Translations under genes and position numbers: made by a program
The notes under the pieces: model-generated
What the model was told of the DNA's origin: nothing
Database searches by the model: none
What the model saw: only the letters and a program-made list of their open reading frames with translations
Assembly: GCF_024029435.1 (NCBI RefSeq)
Contig: NZ_CP097118.1
Coordinates: 496,001 to 560,000, forward strand
Source of the DNA: Fructilactobacillus hinvesii
Lineage (GTDB): Bacteria; Bacillota; Bacilli; Lactobacillales; Lactobacillaceae
Reading direction: 5' to 3'
DNA length: 64,000 nucleotides
In this document: positions 1 to 7,154 of the stretch, piece by piece
How positions within the stretch are numbered: position 1 is the first letter of the stretch
How the letters are laid out: each line of letters opens with the position of its first letter

Positions 1-1454
1 TTACGAAACTTGGTAATGATGAAGACGGAAAGCAAATGTTAACTGGGTTTCAAAATGATCACATAAACATTGATCACTTAGTTACCACTGATCAAGCCCA
101 AACGGGAAAAGCATACATAACGGTCGATAAGTCCGGCCAGAATTCAATTTACGTTTACGGTGGTGCCAACATGGAGTTGACGGCTTCTGATGTTGAAGCG
201 CATCAGGAAGTAATTGCGCAGGCAGACCGGGTGATTGCCCAACTAGAAATTCCTCTAGAGGCCATTATTGCAGCCTTTAAAATTGCCAAGGCCCATGGAG
301 TGCAAACGATTCTGAATCCAGCTCCTGCCAAGGAATTACCGGAAGAATTATTGCGACTAACGGACGTGATTACGCCCAACGAGACGGAAGCGCAGACGTT
401 AACCGGAATTGAAGTGGCTGATGAAGTTTCAATGCTCGATAACGCGATGGTCTTCTTTAGCAAGGGGATTTCGATGGTGATCATTACGGTTGGTTCCAAA
501 GGAGCGTTTTACGCCACGCCACAAGCCCATGGATTTATTCCGGCTTTTAAGGTGAAAGCGGTTGATACCACGGCTGCCGGAGATACCTTTATCGGAGCCC
601 TGGCTTCCCAACTGGAAATGGATAACAGCAACATTGAGGATGCAATGTTATACGCTAACCGGGCTTCCTCATTGACAGTTCAAGTAGCGGGAGCGCAAAA
701 TTCCATCCCAACCCGAAAACAAGTGGAAGCTGCCAACCAGAAGACTGATCACACGCACGAACAAATTGAACGGGAAAAGGAACAAGCAGCCCAATACGTG
801 GCAGCCCGAATACCGAATCACATTGTGTTAGGGCTCGGTTCTGGTACCACCGCTGCCTACTTTGTGAAAGCCATTCACGACCGAATTGAAAAGGAACATT
901 TAGACATCGAATGTGTGGCAACTTCCGTTGGCACCCAACAACTAGCAGAAAAACTAGGCATGCGGATGTTAGATGTGAACACGATTGATGCCGTGGAACT
1001 GACCGTGGATGGTGCAGACATCGTGGACGACCACCTGGATGGAATTAAGGGTGGGGGAGCAGCGCTGCTGTTTGAGAAACTAGTTGCTAACATGTCAAAA
1101 CGGAACGTTTGGATTGTGGACCCGAGAAAACCACGGCACACGCTGGAAGGCCAAATGTTGCCGGTTGAAGTTGTTCCGTTTGGTGGGATGGGCGTCTTCC
1201 GTTACCTCCGTGATCACGGTTACCAACCAGCCTTCCGTTTCCAAGAAAACGGGGACATCCTCGCCACTGATTCTGGGAACTACCTGATTGACATCACGAT
1301 TCCCAAGGATGCTGATTTGCAGGCGTTATCCGAAAACCTCAAGAAACAAACTGGGGTGGTGGAACACGGGTTGTTCCTAAACATCTGCGACGAAATGGTT
1401 GTTGGTGGTGACCAGGTCAAGGTGGTGAAGCGCGAAGATTTGAAGCAGGACTAG
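1..1454 (+). CDS. rbsK-rpiA: Bifunctional ribokinase / ribose-5-phosphate isomerase A (5' end outside window)
   Basis: Two enzymes in one reading frame. The first part is the C-terminal three quarters of a PfkB-type ribokinase (ribose + ATP to ribose-5-phosphate): it has the N-x-x-E pocket (TPNETEAQTLTG) and the PfkB signature DTTAAGDTFIGALA with the catalytic Asp. After a short linker (around base 750) follows a complete RpiA of about 228 residues, which interconverts ribose-5-P and ribulose-5-P, with GLGSGTTAAYFVK near its N-terminus and the DGAD and KGGGAALLFEKL motifs. The frame is open to the left edge (ribokinase-like codons from base 3), so the ATG at 36 is internal and the true start lies upstream. 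The fusion would pass ribose into the pentose-phosphate pathway in two steps. I recall the same fusion from Fructilactobacillus-type lactobacilli. Followed by a strong terminator. Confidence 0.93.
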   Translation, partial: TKLGNDEDGKQMLTGFQNDHINIDHLVTTDQAQTGKAYITVDKSGQNSIYVYGGANMELTASDVEAHQEVIAQADRVIAQLEIPLEAIIAAFKIAKAHGVQTILNPAPAKELPEELLRLTDVITPNETEAQTLTGIEVADEVSMLDNAMVFFSKGISMVIITVGSKGAFYATPQAHGFIPAFKVKAVDTTAAGDTFIGALASQLEMDNSNIEDAMLYANRASSLTVQVAGAQNSIPTRKQVEAANQKTDHTHEQIEREKEQAAQYVAARIPNHIVLGLGSGTTAAYFVKAIHDRIEKEHLDIECVATSVGTQQLAEKLGMRMLDVNTIDAVELTVDGADIVDDHLDGIKGGGAALLFEKLVANMSKRNVWIVDPRKPRHTLEGQMLPVEVVPFGGMGVFRYLRDHGYQPAFRFQENGDILATDSGNYLIDITIPKDADLQALSENLKKQTGVVEHGLFLNICDEMVVGGDQVKVVKREDLKQD

Positions 1455-1472
1455 TTTAAAAATTGGCGATAC

Positions 1473-1514
1473 AAAAAGCTGGGCACTGAAATTATTTCAG
1501 CGCCCAGCTTTTTT
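1473..1514 (+). terminator. Terminator after rbsK-rpiA
   Basis: Long inverted repeat, AAGCTGGGC pairing with GCCCAGCTT and CTGAAA pairing with TTTCAG inside it, followed by T6. Confidence 0.9.
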
Positions 1515-1618
1515 ATTAGAGATAATAATTGGAAGTATTTTTCTTAATGTATATAGTAGTTTTTGGTCAAGGCGATGTCCTTGTTAGGTTTAAATGTTTG
1601 GTTAGGTCATCGTTGAGG

Positions 1619-2266
1619 TCACACACTCAAATAAATCGAAAAATACATCAACACCGTTCCCAGCATCACAAACAAGTGCCAGATTACGTGCCCGAACCAG
1701 ATCCGTTTAAAACTATAAATCACGGCCCCCAGCGTAAAGGCCACCCCACCCGCAAACAGGAGCCAGAAACTCAAGTGACTAAGATTGCGCCACAACGGCC
1801 AGGCGTCTACTAAACAAGCCCAGCCCATCACTACGTAAATGACAGTTGAAATAACTGGAAACCGGTTGCCGTACACGGACTTGTAAATAATGCCAGCGAT
1901 GGCCATTAACCAAATTACGATGAGGGTGGTCCAGCCGAGCCAACCGCCAATGGTAATTAGGCAATAGGGGAGATAAGTGCCGGCAATCAAGATGTAGATA
2001 GCGGAATGGTCAAAAACTTGAAAGACGTGCTTGGCTGGTGTAAAGGAAAGGCTGTGAAACAGGGTCGAAGCCAAGTAAAAAAGAATCAGGATGGAGCCGT
2101 AGATGGCAAAGCAGGTGATTCGTAAGGCACCTCCTTCTTGTACTCCTCGTAAAATGAGCATGACCAGGCCGGCAATGCTGAGGGCGACACCGATCCCGTG
2201 GGTGAGAGCGCTGAGAATTTCATTTAAAATTTGATAGTCTTTGCTGTTACGATATTGAGTAAGCAT
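1619..2266 (-). CDS. Hemolysin III / PAQR-like membrane protein
   Basis: A 215-residue integral membrane protein of the hemolysin-III (YqfA/PAQR) family. Seen: N-terminal ILNEILSALTHGIG with the family's early His, STLFHSLSF, a FDHSAIYILIAGTY motif, and the C-terminal WHLFVMLGT His motif, on about seven hydrophobic helices. In this superfamily the conserved Ser/His/Asp residues suggest a metal-dependent membrane hydrolase; the bacterial role is unclear and 'hemolysin' may mislead. The reading frame stays open upstream, but the start at 2266 is chosen because AGAAGGA precedes that ATG at normal spacing and homology begins there. Monocistronic, with its promoter presumably between the terminator at 2311-2341 and the start. 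Confidence 0.88.
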   Translation of the reverse strand: MLTQYRNSKDYQILNEILSALTHGIGVALSIAGLVMLILRGVQEGGALRITCFAIYGSILILFYLASTLFHSLSFTPAKHVFQVFDHSAIYILIAGTYLPYCLITIGGWLGWTTLIVIWLMAIAGIIYKSVYGNRFPVISTVIYVVMGWACLVDAWPLWRNLSHLSFWLLFAGGVAFTLGAVIYSFKRIWFGHVIWHLFVMLGTVLMYFSIYLSV

Positions 2267-2310
2267 CTGAAATCCTTCTTTAGCTAAATTGGGTTCTTGC
2301 TCATGATACC

Positions 2311-2341
2311 AAAAAAAGGAACCGCTGCGGCGGTTCCTTTT
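2311..2341 (-). terminator. Terminator after the secreted protein gene at 2340
   Basis: GGAACCGC/GCGGTTCC hairpin with A/T tracts on both sides, directly after the stop codon of the minus-strand gene. Confidence 0.85.
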
Positions 2342-2759
2342 AACGTGCTGCTTTATGATAACCAGCGGCCTGTGCTTCTGCTTCAGAATGGAAGGAAACG
2401 ATGTTACCACTGTTGATGTGATAGTTTGATTGATCTGGAGTATGGTAAACCATCGTCCGACTGTTACCAATAATGGCTTCGTTATTGGCAGTGCTAGCTT
2501 GCTGGTCACCGTGGCTCTGATCGGTCGTCACCGTATCTGCAGGGTCAGTTGCAGTGTCGGCCGTCTTATGTTGATGCTTTTTTTGATGCTGATGTTTTTG
2601 ATGGGAACGCCTCGTTTGACTTTGCGCTTGCCGGGCTTTTTTACTGTGACTAGCTGCCTGGGCAGTAGGTAAAAAATTGCCGGCCAGTGAGATGATGGCA
2701 ATTAGAACTAACCAAGCCAGGAACTTGAAACTAAGATGAACGGCACGGATGATTAACAA
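2340..2759 (-). CDS. Secreted or membrane-anchored small protein with C-terminal Ada-like/'sunset' domain
   Basis: About 139 residues. Residues 8-35 form a signal peptide or anchor ending in AQA, a possible signal peptidase site. Next comes a very basic, His/Lys/Gln-rich stretch (about 36-66), a Thr/Asp-rich linker, and a 45-residue C-terminal module with IIGN, YHTPDQ and FHSEAEAQAAGYHKA. That pattern is known from small domains at the ends of secreted proteins and nucleases of lactobacilli and resembles the metal-binding fold of Ada. No enzyme motif is visible. The start is uncertain: the frame opens with TTG at 2759 directly abutting AAAGGAG, which is unusually close, and no ATG follows in the signal region. 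Function unknown; probably extracytoplasmic. Confidence 0.7.
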   Translation of the reverse strand: MLIIRAVHLSFKFLAWLVLIAIISLAGNFLPTAQAASHSKKARQAQSQTRRSHQKHQHQKKHQHKTADTATDPADTVTTDQSHGDQQASTANNEAIIGNSRTMVYHTPDQSNYHINSGNIVSFHSEAEAQAAGYHKAAR

Positions 2760-2851
2760 CTCCTTTGTAAAATAAAACTAACTTAATGATAGCAATCTTA
2801 ACACTTAATTTCTAGTTGGAGTTGCGACAGAACATGGGTAAGTGTCACAAA

Positions 2852-4186
2852 TTACCAGCCAATCTTGTGACTAGGTTTGGCAATTTTGCCGGCCGCCAAT
2901 TCCGAACAAGCCTGCTTAATCGTCGCAAAGGCTTGTTGCAACGTTTCCTCGGGAATAACCAAGGGTGGTTGGAAGCGTAACACGTTACCCCGGACGGTAA
3001 TCATGAGCACCCCGAGTTCAAACAAGCGGGTGATCAGCATCGAAGCAGCTTCAGAATCGGGTTGTTTCGTAGTGGGATCTACAACGTCAACCCCACCGTT
3101 TAAACCATAGATCCGGACGTCGCCAAGAAAATGATAACGCTCGCGTAAATTAAGGAAGAACTGACGAGCTTGCTTTCCAAGCCGGGCGCTACGTTCGACT
3201 AAGTGTTCTGATTCAATGACATCGAGGGTGGCGTTGGCAGCCGCCGTTGTAACCGGGTTTCCGGCCGTTGTATAAACGTTCCCAGGGGCTGCCAATGAAT
3301 CAATTACTTCTGCTCGTCCAATCACGGCACTCAATGGCAAACCAGAGGCAATCGACTTTCCCACCGCAATTAGATCTGGATGAACGTCTGGGAAGTGATC
3401 AATGCTCCACATTTTCCCGGTTCGGCCGAGTCCTTGGTTAACTTCATCGACGGCAAACAAAATCCCGTGGTCCTGACAGAACTGGTAGACCTGGTTCAGA
3501 TAGCGTTCGGGAGCCTTACAGAAGCCACCGTCTCCCTGAATCGCTTCAATTTCCACTAATGCCGTTTCATCGGCTGGTAAGTAGGTTTCAAACGGTTGTT
3601 TAAATGCCGCAAACATGCGGTCGCAGAATTCGTCTTCCGTTTCGTAGGACAGTTTATCCCAATGACTGGGGAATGGAACTTTTACTACCCCCGGCAGTAA
3701 CGGTCCAATCTTGCGCGCCATGTTCAAACTAACGGCTGAAGTCGTAATGGAACCATAGGTAGAACCATGGTAGGCACCGGTAAAACTCACTACGTTTTGC
3801 CGCCCAGTGTAGGCCCGAGCAAACTTGATAATGGCATCATTAGCGTCTGAACCAGAGTTACCGAACGCGAGCTTAGCTGGACCTTCAATTGGAGCCAGAG
3901 CCGTTAGGCGTTTGACTAACTCAATTTCAGGTTCGGTGGCAAAGTAAGCCGGCGTGTATTGAATTAAGCGAGCCGCTTGTTCCTGAATGGCTTTAACCAC
4001 GTGCGGATGCGCGTGCCCAGTGTTCGTTGATGAGGCACTTGAGAGTAAATCAATGTAGTCGTTTCCATCTGCGTCGGTTAGAATGGCACCTTTACCGGAT
4101 TTGAGGACCACGTCAAAAAATTTAATCCGGCTGGCAGGAGCCAGTCCTTCCGATTCTTGGTGCAGTAGTGATTCGTTCCGTGACAT
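2852..4186 (-). CDS. Class-III PLP aminotransferase-fold enzyme, isoleucine 2-epimerase-like
   Basis: 444 residues of the class III aminotransferase fold. Seen: the GNSGSDANDAIIKFARAYTGR phosphate-binding region (split here for length), VDEVNQGLGRTGKMW with Asp247, PLP lysine K277 in AVGKSIASG, and RFQPPLVIP. From memory, the nearest characterised relative is the branched-chain amino acid 2-epimerase (isoleucine 2-epimerase, EC 5.1.1.21) of Lentilactobacillus buchneri/otakiensis, which shares DEVNQGLGRTGKMW and the ending KIGW. 4-aminobutyrate or ornithine aminotransferases are more distant options. The inferred role is interconversion of L-isoleucine/L-valine with D-allo forms. A TTAAAGGAGG site precedes the ATG. 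A consensus promoter, a Val/Ile/Leu-rich leader ORF and a terminator lie upstream, so the gene looks attenuated by branched-chain amino acid supply, which fits the enzyme assignment. Confidence 0.85.
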   Translation of the reverse strand: MSRNESLLHQESEGLAPASRIKFFDVVLKSGKGAILTDADGNDYIDLLSSASSTNTGHAHPHVVKAIQEQAARLIQYTPAYFATEPEIELVKRLTALAPIEGPAKLAFGNSGSDANDAIIKFARAYTGRQNVVSFTGAYHGSTYGSITTSAVSLNMARKIGPLLPGVVKVPFPSHWDKLSYETEDEFCDRMFAAFKQPFETYLPADETALVEIEAIQGDGGFCKAPERYLNQVYQFCQDHGILFAVDEVNQGLGRTGKMWSIDHFPDVHPDLIAVGKSIASGLPLSAVIGRAEVIDSLAAPGNVYTTAGNPVTTAAANATLDVIESEHLVERSARLGKQARQFFLNLRERYHFLGDVRIYGLNGGVDVVDPTTKQPDSEAASMLITRLFELGVLMITVRGNVLRFQPPLVIPEETLQQAFATIKQACSELAAGKIAKPSHKIGW

Positions 4187-4223
4187 AACAGTTCCTCCTT
4201 TAATAGTTAAACAACAAATACTG

Positions 4224-4314
4224 AAAAAGCCCCCAGCTACTTGACTGGGGGCTTTTTGGCTGAACTGTTATGTGTAAATCAAGCCCGTCCCACAGTCGGA
4301 AGCTGTGCGGACGG
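4224..4314 (-). promoter_or_regulatory. Transcription attenuator of the epimerase-like gene
   Basis: Between the leader ORF and the enzyme gene lie two strong hairpins. The first (4281-4314) pairs CCGTCC-GCACAG with CTGTG-GGACGG just after the leader stop codon. The second (4224-4257) is a canonical terminator, AAAAAGCCCCCAG/CTGGGGGCTTTTT. The 3' arm of the first ends GGGCTT, which can pair with AAGCCC in the 5' arm of the terminator, giving a mutually exclusive antiterminator. The leader ORF itself can form a third hairpin (4368-4377 with 4343-4352). The layout matches ribosome-mediated attenuation; the exact switching order is inferred. Confidence 0.78.
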
Positions 4315-4326
4315 TAGAGTGACAAA

Positions 4327-4410
4327 TTAGGCCGGCGTCACGTTATCATCCGCATGGTGCAAAATGACGGATAATAAAATGACCATTGATGGTTGGAAAC
4401 GCTGTGCCAT
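4327..4410 (-). CDS. Leader peptide, branched-chain amino acid type (27 aa)
   Basis: A short ORF, too small for routine gene calling, starting at ATG 4410 with AAAGAGG eight bases upstream and ending in TAA at 4327. Residues 10-17 read VILLSVIL: seven branched-chain residues in eight codons, the hallmark of ilv/leu/ivb leader peptides, where a ribosome stalled by lack of charged tRNA changes RNA folding. It starts about 23 bases after the inferred transcription start of a consensus promoter and is followed by hairpins and an intrinsic terminator before the epimerase-like gene. It probably has no function except its own translation. Confidence 0.8.
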   Translation of the reverse strand: MAQRFQPSMVILLSVILHHADDNVTPA

Positions 4411-4439
4411 GATTGTCGCCTCTTTCAGTAATTTTTCTA

Positions 4440-4468
4440 AGTATAGAACGAGGTTTACCAACTGTCAA
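4440..4468 (-). promoter_or_regulatory. Consensus promoter for leader peptide and epimerase-like gene
   Basis: Minus strand: -35 TTGACA (4463-4468), 17-base spacer, -10 TATACT (4440-4445). The transcript would begin near 4433. Confidence 0.8.
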
Positions 4469-4491
4469 TCACTAAATTTTTTTCGTACTAA

Positions 4492-4508
4492 TGTTACATA
4501 ATCCGACA
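4492..4508. promoter_or_regulatory. Candidate GlnR/TnrA operator upstream of amtB
   Basis: TGTTA-N7-CGACA matches seven of the eight fixed bases of the GlnR/TnrA box TGTNA-N7-TNACA. It lies about 75 bases before the Amt start, where GlnR control of ammonium transport is expected in Firmicutes. It also lies just upstream of the divergent leader promoter. Confidence 0.45.
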
Positions 4509-4581
4509 TTAACCCTAAACAATTGGGAATTGGATTCTTATACTGACCTCATATTGATAAAAAACGAAGGGGAGATTTACA

Positions 4582-5784
4582 ATGGCGGTTAACGTGTTAT
4601 TCATCTTTTTGTGTTCGATTCTGGTCTTTGTCATGACACCGGGGCTAGCATTTTTCTATGGGGGAATGGTTCCGCGGCGTGACATTAACAATACGTTAAT
4701 GGCCGTTTTCATCATGTGTTGTGTTCCCGTGTTATTGTGGGTGATTTGCGGATACTCATTATCGTTTTCGGGTAACAATTGGAACATCATTGGGAACCTG
4801 CACAACTTCTTTTTAAACAACGTGAAGTTTAACGCCGGGGCAGCTACCACCGGGGGAAGCATTACCAACATTGCCTTTTTGATTTTTCAAATGATGTTTG
4901 CGTTAATCACCCCGGCCCTGTTTGTTGGAGCGGTGGTGGAACGAATCAACTTCCGATTTTTGATTTTGTTCGTAGTGCTGTGGTCGTTATTCGTGTACTA
5001 CCCACTGGTTCACATTGTGTGGGGTGGGGGTTTCTTACAAAGCCTCGGAGTATTGGATTTTGCCGGGGGACTGGTAGTGCACATTAACGCCGGAGTGACA
5101 GCTCTGTTGCTGGCTTACTTTCTTGGACCACGTTTGATTCAGGAAAAAGGGAGCCCAAAGAGTTTGAGCTGGGTGTTACTTGGAACGACCTTTCTTTGGA
5201 TTGGTTGGTATGGATTTAACGCTGGGTCTGCCTTTGCCATCAACGGCATCGCAATGCAAGCCATGTTAACCACGACGGTCGCAACCGCAACGGCAATGTT
5301 AGTTTGGGTCATTCTCGACGTCTGTACGAAACGGAACGCTACTTTATTTGGAATTTGTTCTGGAGCCATTTGTGGTCTGGTTGCCATTACACCGGCCTGT
5401 GGATTTGTTTCCGTTGAGAGTTCCATGATTATCGGTGCCATTGCTACGATGGCGAGTTACGGATTCATCACCGTGATTAAACCCAAGCTCAAGATTGATG
5501 ACACGTTAGACGCTTTTGGTTGCCATGGAATTTCTGGAATCGTCGGCAGTATCTTAACCGGACTTTTCGCTAGCAAGGCAATTAACCCAGCTGTAACGCA
5601 CAACGGTTGGCTCGCCGGTGGAAACTTCCATCAGTTTGGCATTCAACTGGGGGCAACGTTGTTCACAGTTGCCTTTACCACGGTTGTGGTTACGATTATC
5701 ATCGTGGTCCTGAAGCAAGTGATGAGCATGCGGATGCGTCATGAGGAAGAAATTGTGAAACGAGAAATGGCTGATTTACAGTAA
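4582..5784 (+). CDS. amtB: Ammonium transporter (Amt/MEP/Rh family)
   Basis: 400 residues with eleven predicted membrane helices. Seen: FFYGGMV in the first helix region, ITPALFVGAVVERINF, the Amt signature LDFAGGLVVHINAG carrying the conserved Asp and first pore His, and the second pore His in FGCHGISGIVGS. It conducts ammonium/ammonia across the cytoplasmic membrane for assimilation. The C-terminal tail is about 30 residues and charged, where a PII protein would bind, but no glnK gene follows; a terminator comes right after. The ATG has a GGGGAG site. A GlnR-like box lies upstream, so induction under nitrogen limitation is likely. Confidence 0.96.
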   Translation: MAVNVLFIFLCSILVFVMTPGLAFFYGGMVPRRDINNTLMAVFIMCCVPVLLWVICGYSLSFSGNNWNIIGNLHNFFLNNVKFNAGAATTGGSITNIAFLIFQMMFALITPALFVGAVVERINFRFLILFVVLWSLFVYYPLVHIVWGGGFLQSLGVLDFAGGLVVHINAGVTALLLAYFLGPRLIQEKGSPKSLSWVLLGTTFLWIGWYGFNAGSAFAINGIAMQAMLTTTVATATAMLVWVILDVCTKRNATLFGICSGAICGLVAITPACGFVSVESSMIIGAIATMASYGFITVIKPKLKIDDTLDAFGCHGISGIVGSILTGLFASKAINPAVTHNGWLAGGNFHQFGIQLGATLFTVAFTTVVVTIIIVVLKQVMSMRMRHEEEIVKREMADLQ

Positions 5785-5797
5785 AGAGCTAAATGAT

Positions 5798-5832
5798 AAA
5801 GGACCTCACCGATGTTGGTGAGGTCCTTTTTT
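5798..5832. terminator. Bidirectional terminator between amtB and the GIY-YIG gene
   Basis: GGACCTCACC/GGTGAGGTCC hairpin flanked by A and T tracts, placed between two convergent genes. Confidence 0.88.
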
Positions 5833-7012
5833 AGTGGTTATTGAGATCTTTAAGGCGGATGCCTTCGTTATTTATCCAAGTAGCAGGACCACTCATTGGA
5901 GCTTTGCAGATAATGGTCGCCGCCGTTGATGATGATGTAAAAGTGTAGTTTTTAGTAAAGGTATTATTTGTAATGACCTGTTGGTGGACTAAACTTGTTA
6001 ATAATTTTGTTTGAGAAAACGATTTAGCGGTTTTTGAAGCTAGCTTTGATCCTTTAATAACAGTGGTCTTCTTTGTTTTAAAATCATAGGAAGCCTGGGC
6101 GTTAGCACCTCTGGCTACAAGGTGAAACAGATCTCGATTTTTAGTGAGTAAAGAGGGGGATAACTGTTCTAGCTTATTAAGGGGATGCTGGTTTTGATCA
6201 TGCCAAACTTGAGGACCACTGTAATTTCCTTTACTAAGAATGTTAGCTGCCATAGAAGCCGAATTAAATTGATAGTCACGGGTAAAAAAATGATCTTTGA
6301 TGATACCAGTTTGAATCAACTTGTTTAATTGTTTTTCCATTGCAAAGGAATTCGTTGGTTCAAGATCGGTTACACGTGAACCGGCTAGAACTGTAAGCGT
6401 TTTTTTGTGCTGTGAATAAATTCCTGAAGCAGTTGCATTTCGATTAGTTAAGTAAACCTGGATTTCATCATTATTTAAATTTGAGGAGATTGGTGATTTA
6501 GAGTCCTCTCTTTTCACAAAGAGCGGGAATCCTAACGACCTTAGCAAAATATCAATACTAGCAAAATTGCTTTTTAAATCATACTTTCTTGATTCAGTTA
6601 CAAATGACTGATGTGGGGTATTCACATTCACAAGTTGCATTTGCTTAGCTGACTTTGCTTTTGAGTACATTAAATTTTCTAAAAACTTAATGTCTGCTTT
6701 AGAAAGTTGGTGAGTTCGATTATTAATGACAAAGGCCACTGCGATGTTCCACCAATTTTCTTGGGGATTCGCATGTTGTTTTAACCGATTGCCAATGTTT
6801 TCTGCTTCTCCGATGTAAGCTTTCGTAGCGTTACTAGCGTCAAATAGGGTGTAAACCCCATTCCATGCTAATGCAGGACGTTGTTCAATCGCTGTTTTGA
6901 GGTTGGCTTTTGGGATGTAGTAGGCTTGCAGAGAATCACGAGTAATTTCTGTGACTCGAAAACCACTGGGATCACCAGTGGGAAAGAAGGTTTGGATTGT
7001 AAATGGTTGCAT
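5831..7012 (-). CDS. GIY-YIG domain protein with two DUF4357-type repeats
   Basis: 393 residues. Residues about 45-120 form a GIY-YIG nuclease-like domain: GVYTLF, AYIGEAENIGNRLKQH with the YIG and the conserved Arg, and FLENLM with the candidate catalytic Glu, so the active site looks intact. The C-terminal half holds two copies of a roughly 95-residue module (about 190-285 and 297-392), each ending in S-x-x-AA-x-I-(6)-SGP-x-x-W, the DUF4357 pattern. Such proteins are usually annotated as hypothetical GIY-YIG proteins, sometimes near restriction systems; DNA binding or cleavage is plausible but unproven. The ATG at 7012 is preferred over GTG at 7024 because AGTGAGG lies six bases before it. 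Transcribed alone. Confidence 0.82.
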   Translation of the reverse strand: MQPFTIQTFFPTGDPSGFRVTEITRDSLQAYYIPKANLKTAIEQRPALAWNGVYTLFDASNATKAYIGEAENIGNRLKQHANPQENWWNIAVAFVINNRTHQLSKADIKFLENLMYSKAKSAKQMQLVNVNTPHQSFVTESRKYDLKSNFASIDILLRSLGFPLFVKREDSKSPISSNLNNDEIQVYLTNRNATASGIYSQHKKTLTVLAGSRVTDLEPTNSFAMEKQLNKLIQTGIIKDHFFTRDYQFNSASMAANILSKGNYSGPQVWHDQNQHPLNKLEQLSPSLLTKNRDLFHLVARGANAQASYDFKTKKTTVIKGSKLASKTAKSFSQTKLLTSLVHQQVITNNTFTKNYTFTSSSTAATIICKAPMSGPATWINNEGIRLKDLNNH

Positions 7013-7106
7013 GGGTAACCTCACTTAGTAGTTATTTCCCTCTATTTTAACAAGAAAATGCCAATTAGATTTATGTTTCCATTTGATATGTTAATTATTC
7101 CAAACA

Positions 7107-7133
7107 AAAAAAGCCGCAACAATGCGACTTTTT
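7107..7133 (-). terminator. Terminator after the baeRF-like gene
   Basis: Small CGCA/TGCG hairpin extended by AAAAAG/CTTTTT, downstream of the minus-strand gene ending at 7155. Confidence 0.75.
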
Positions 7134-7154
7134 AATCAATCTAGATAACTTAGC

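Noticed and set aside
36..1454. ATG at 36 as the start of the ribokinase-isomerase gene
   Set aside because: Ribokinase-like codons continue in frame to the left edge and about 60 N-terminal residues, including substrate-binding ones, would be missing.
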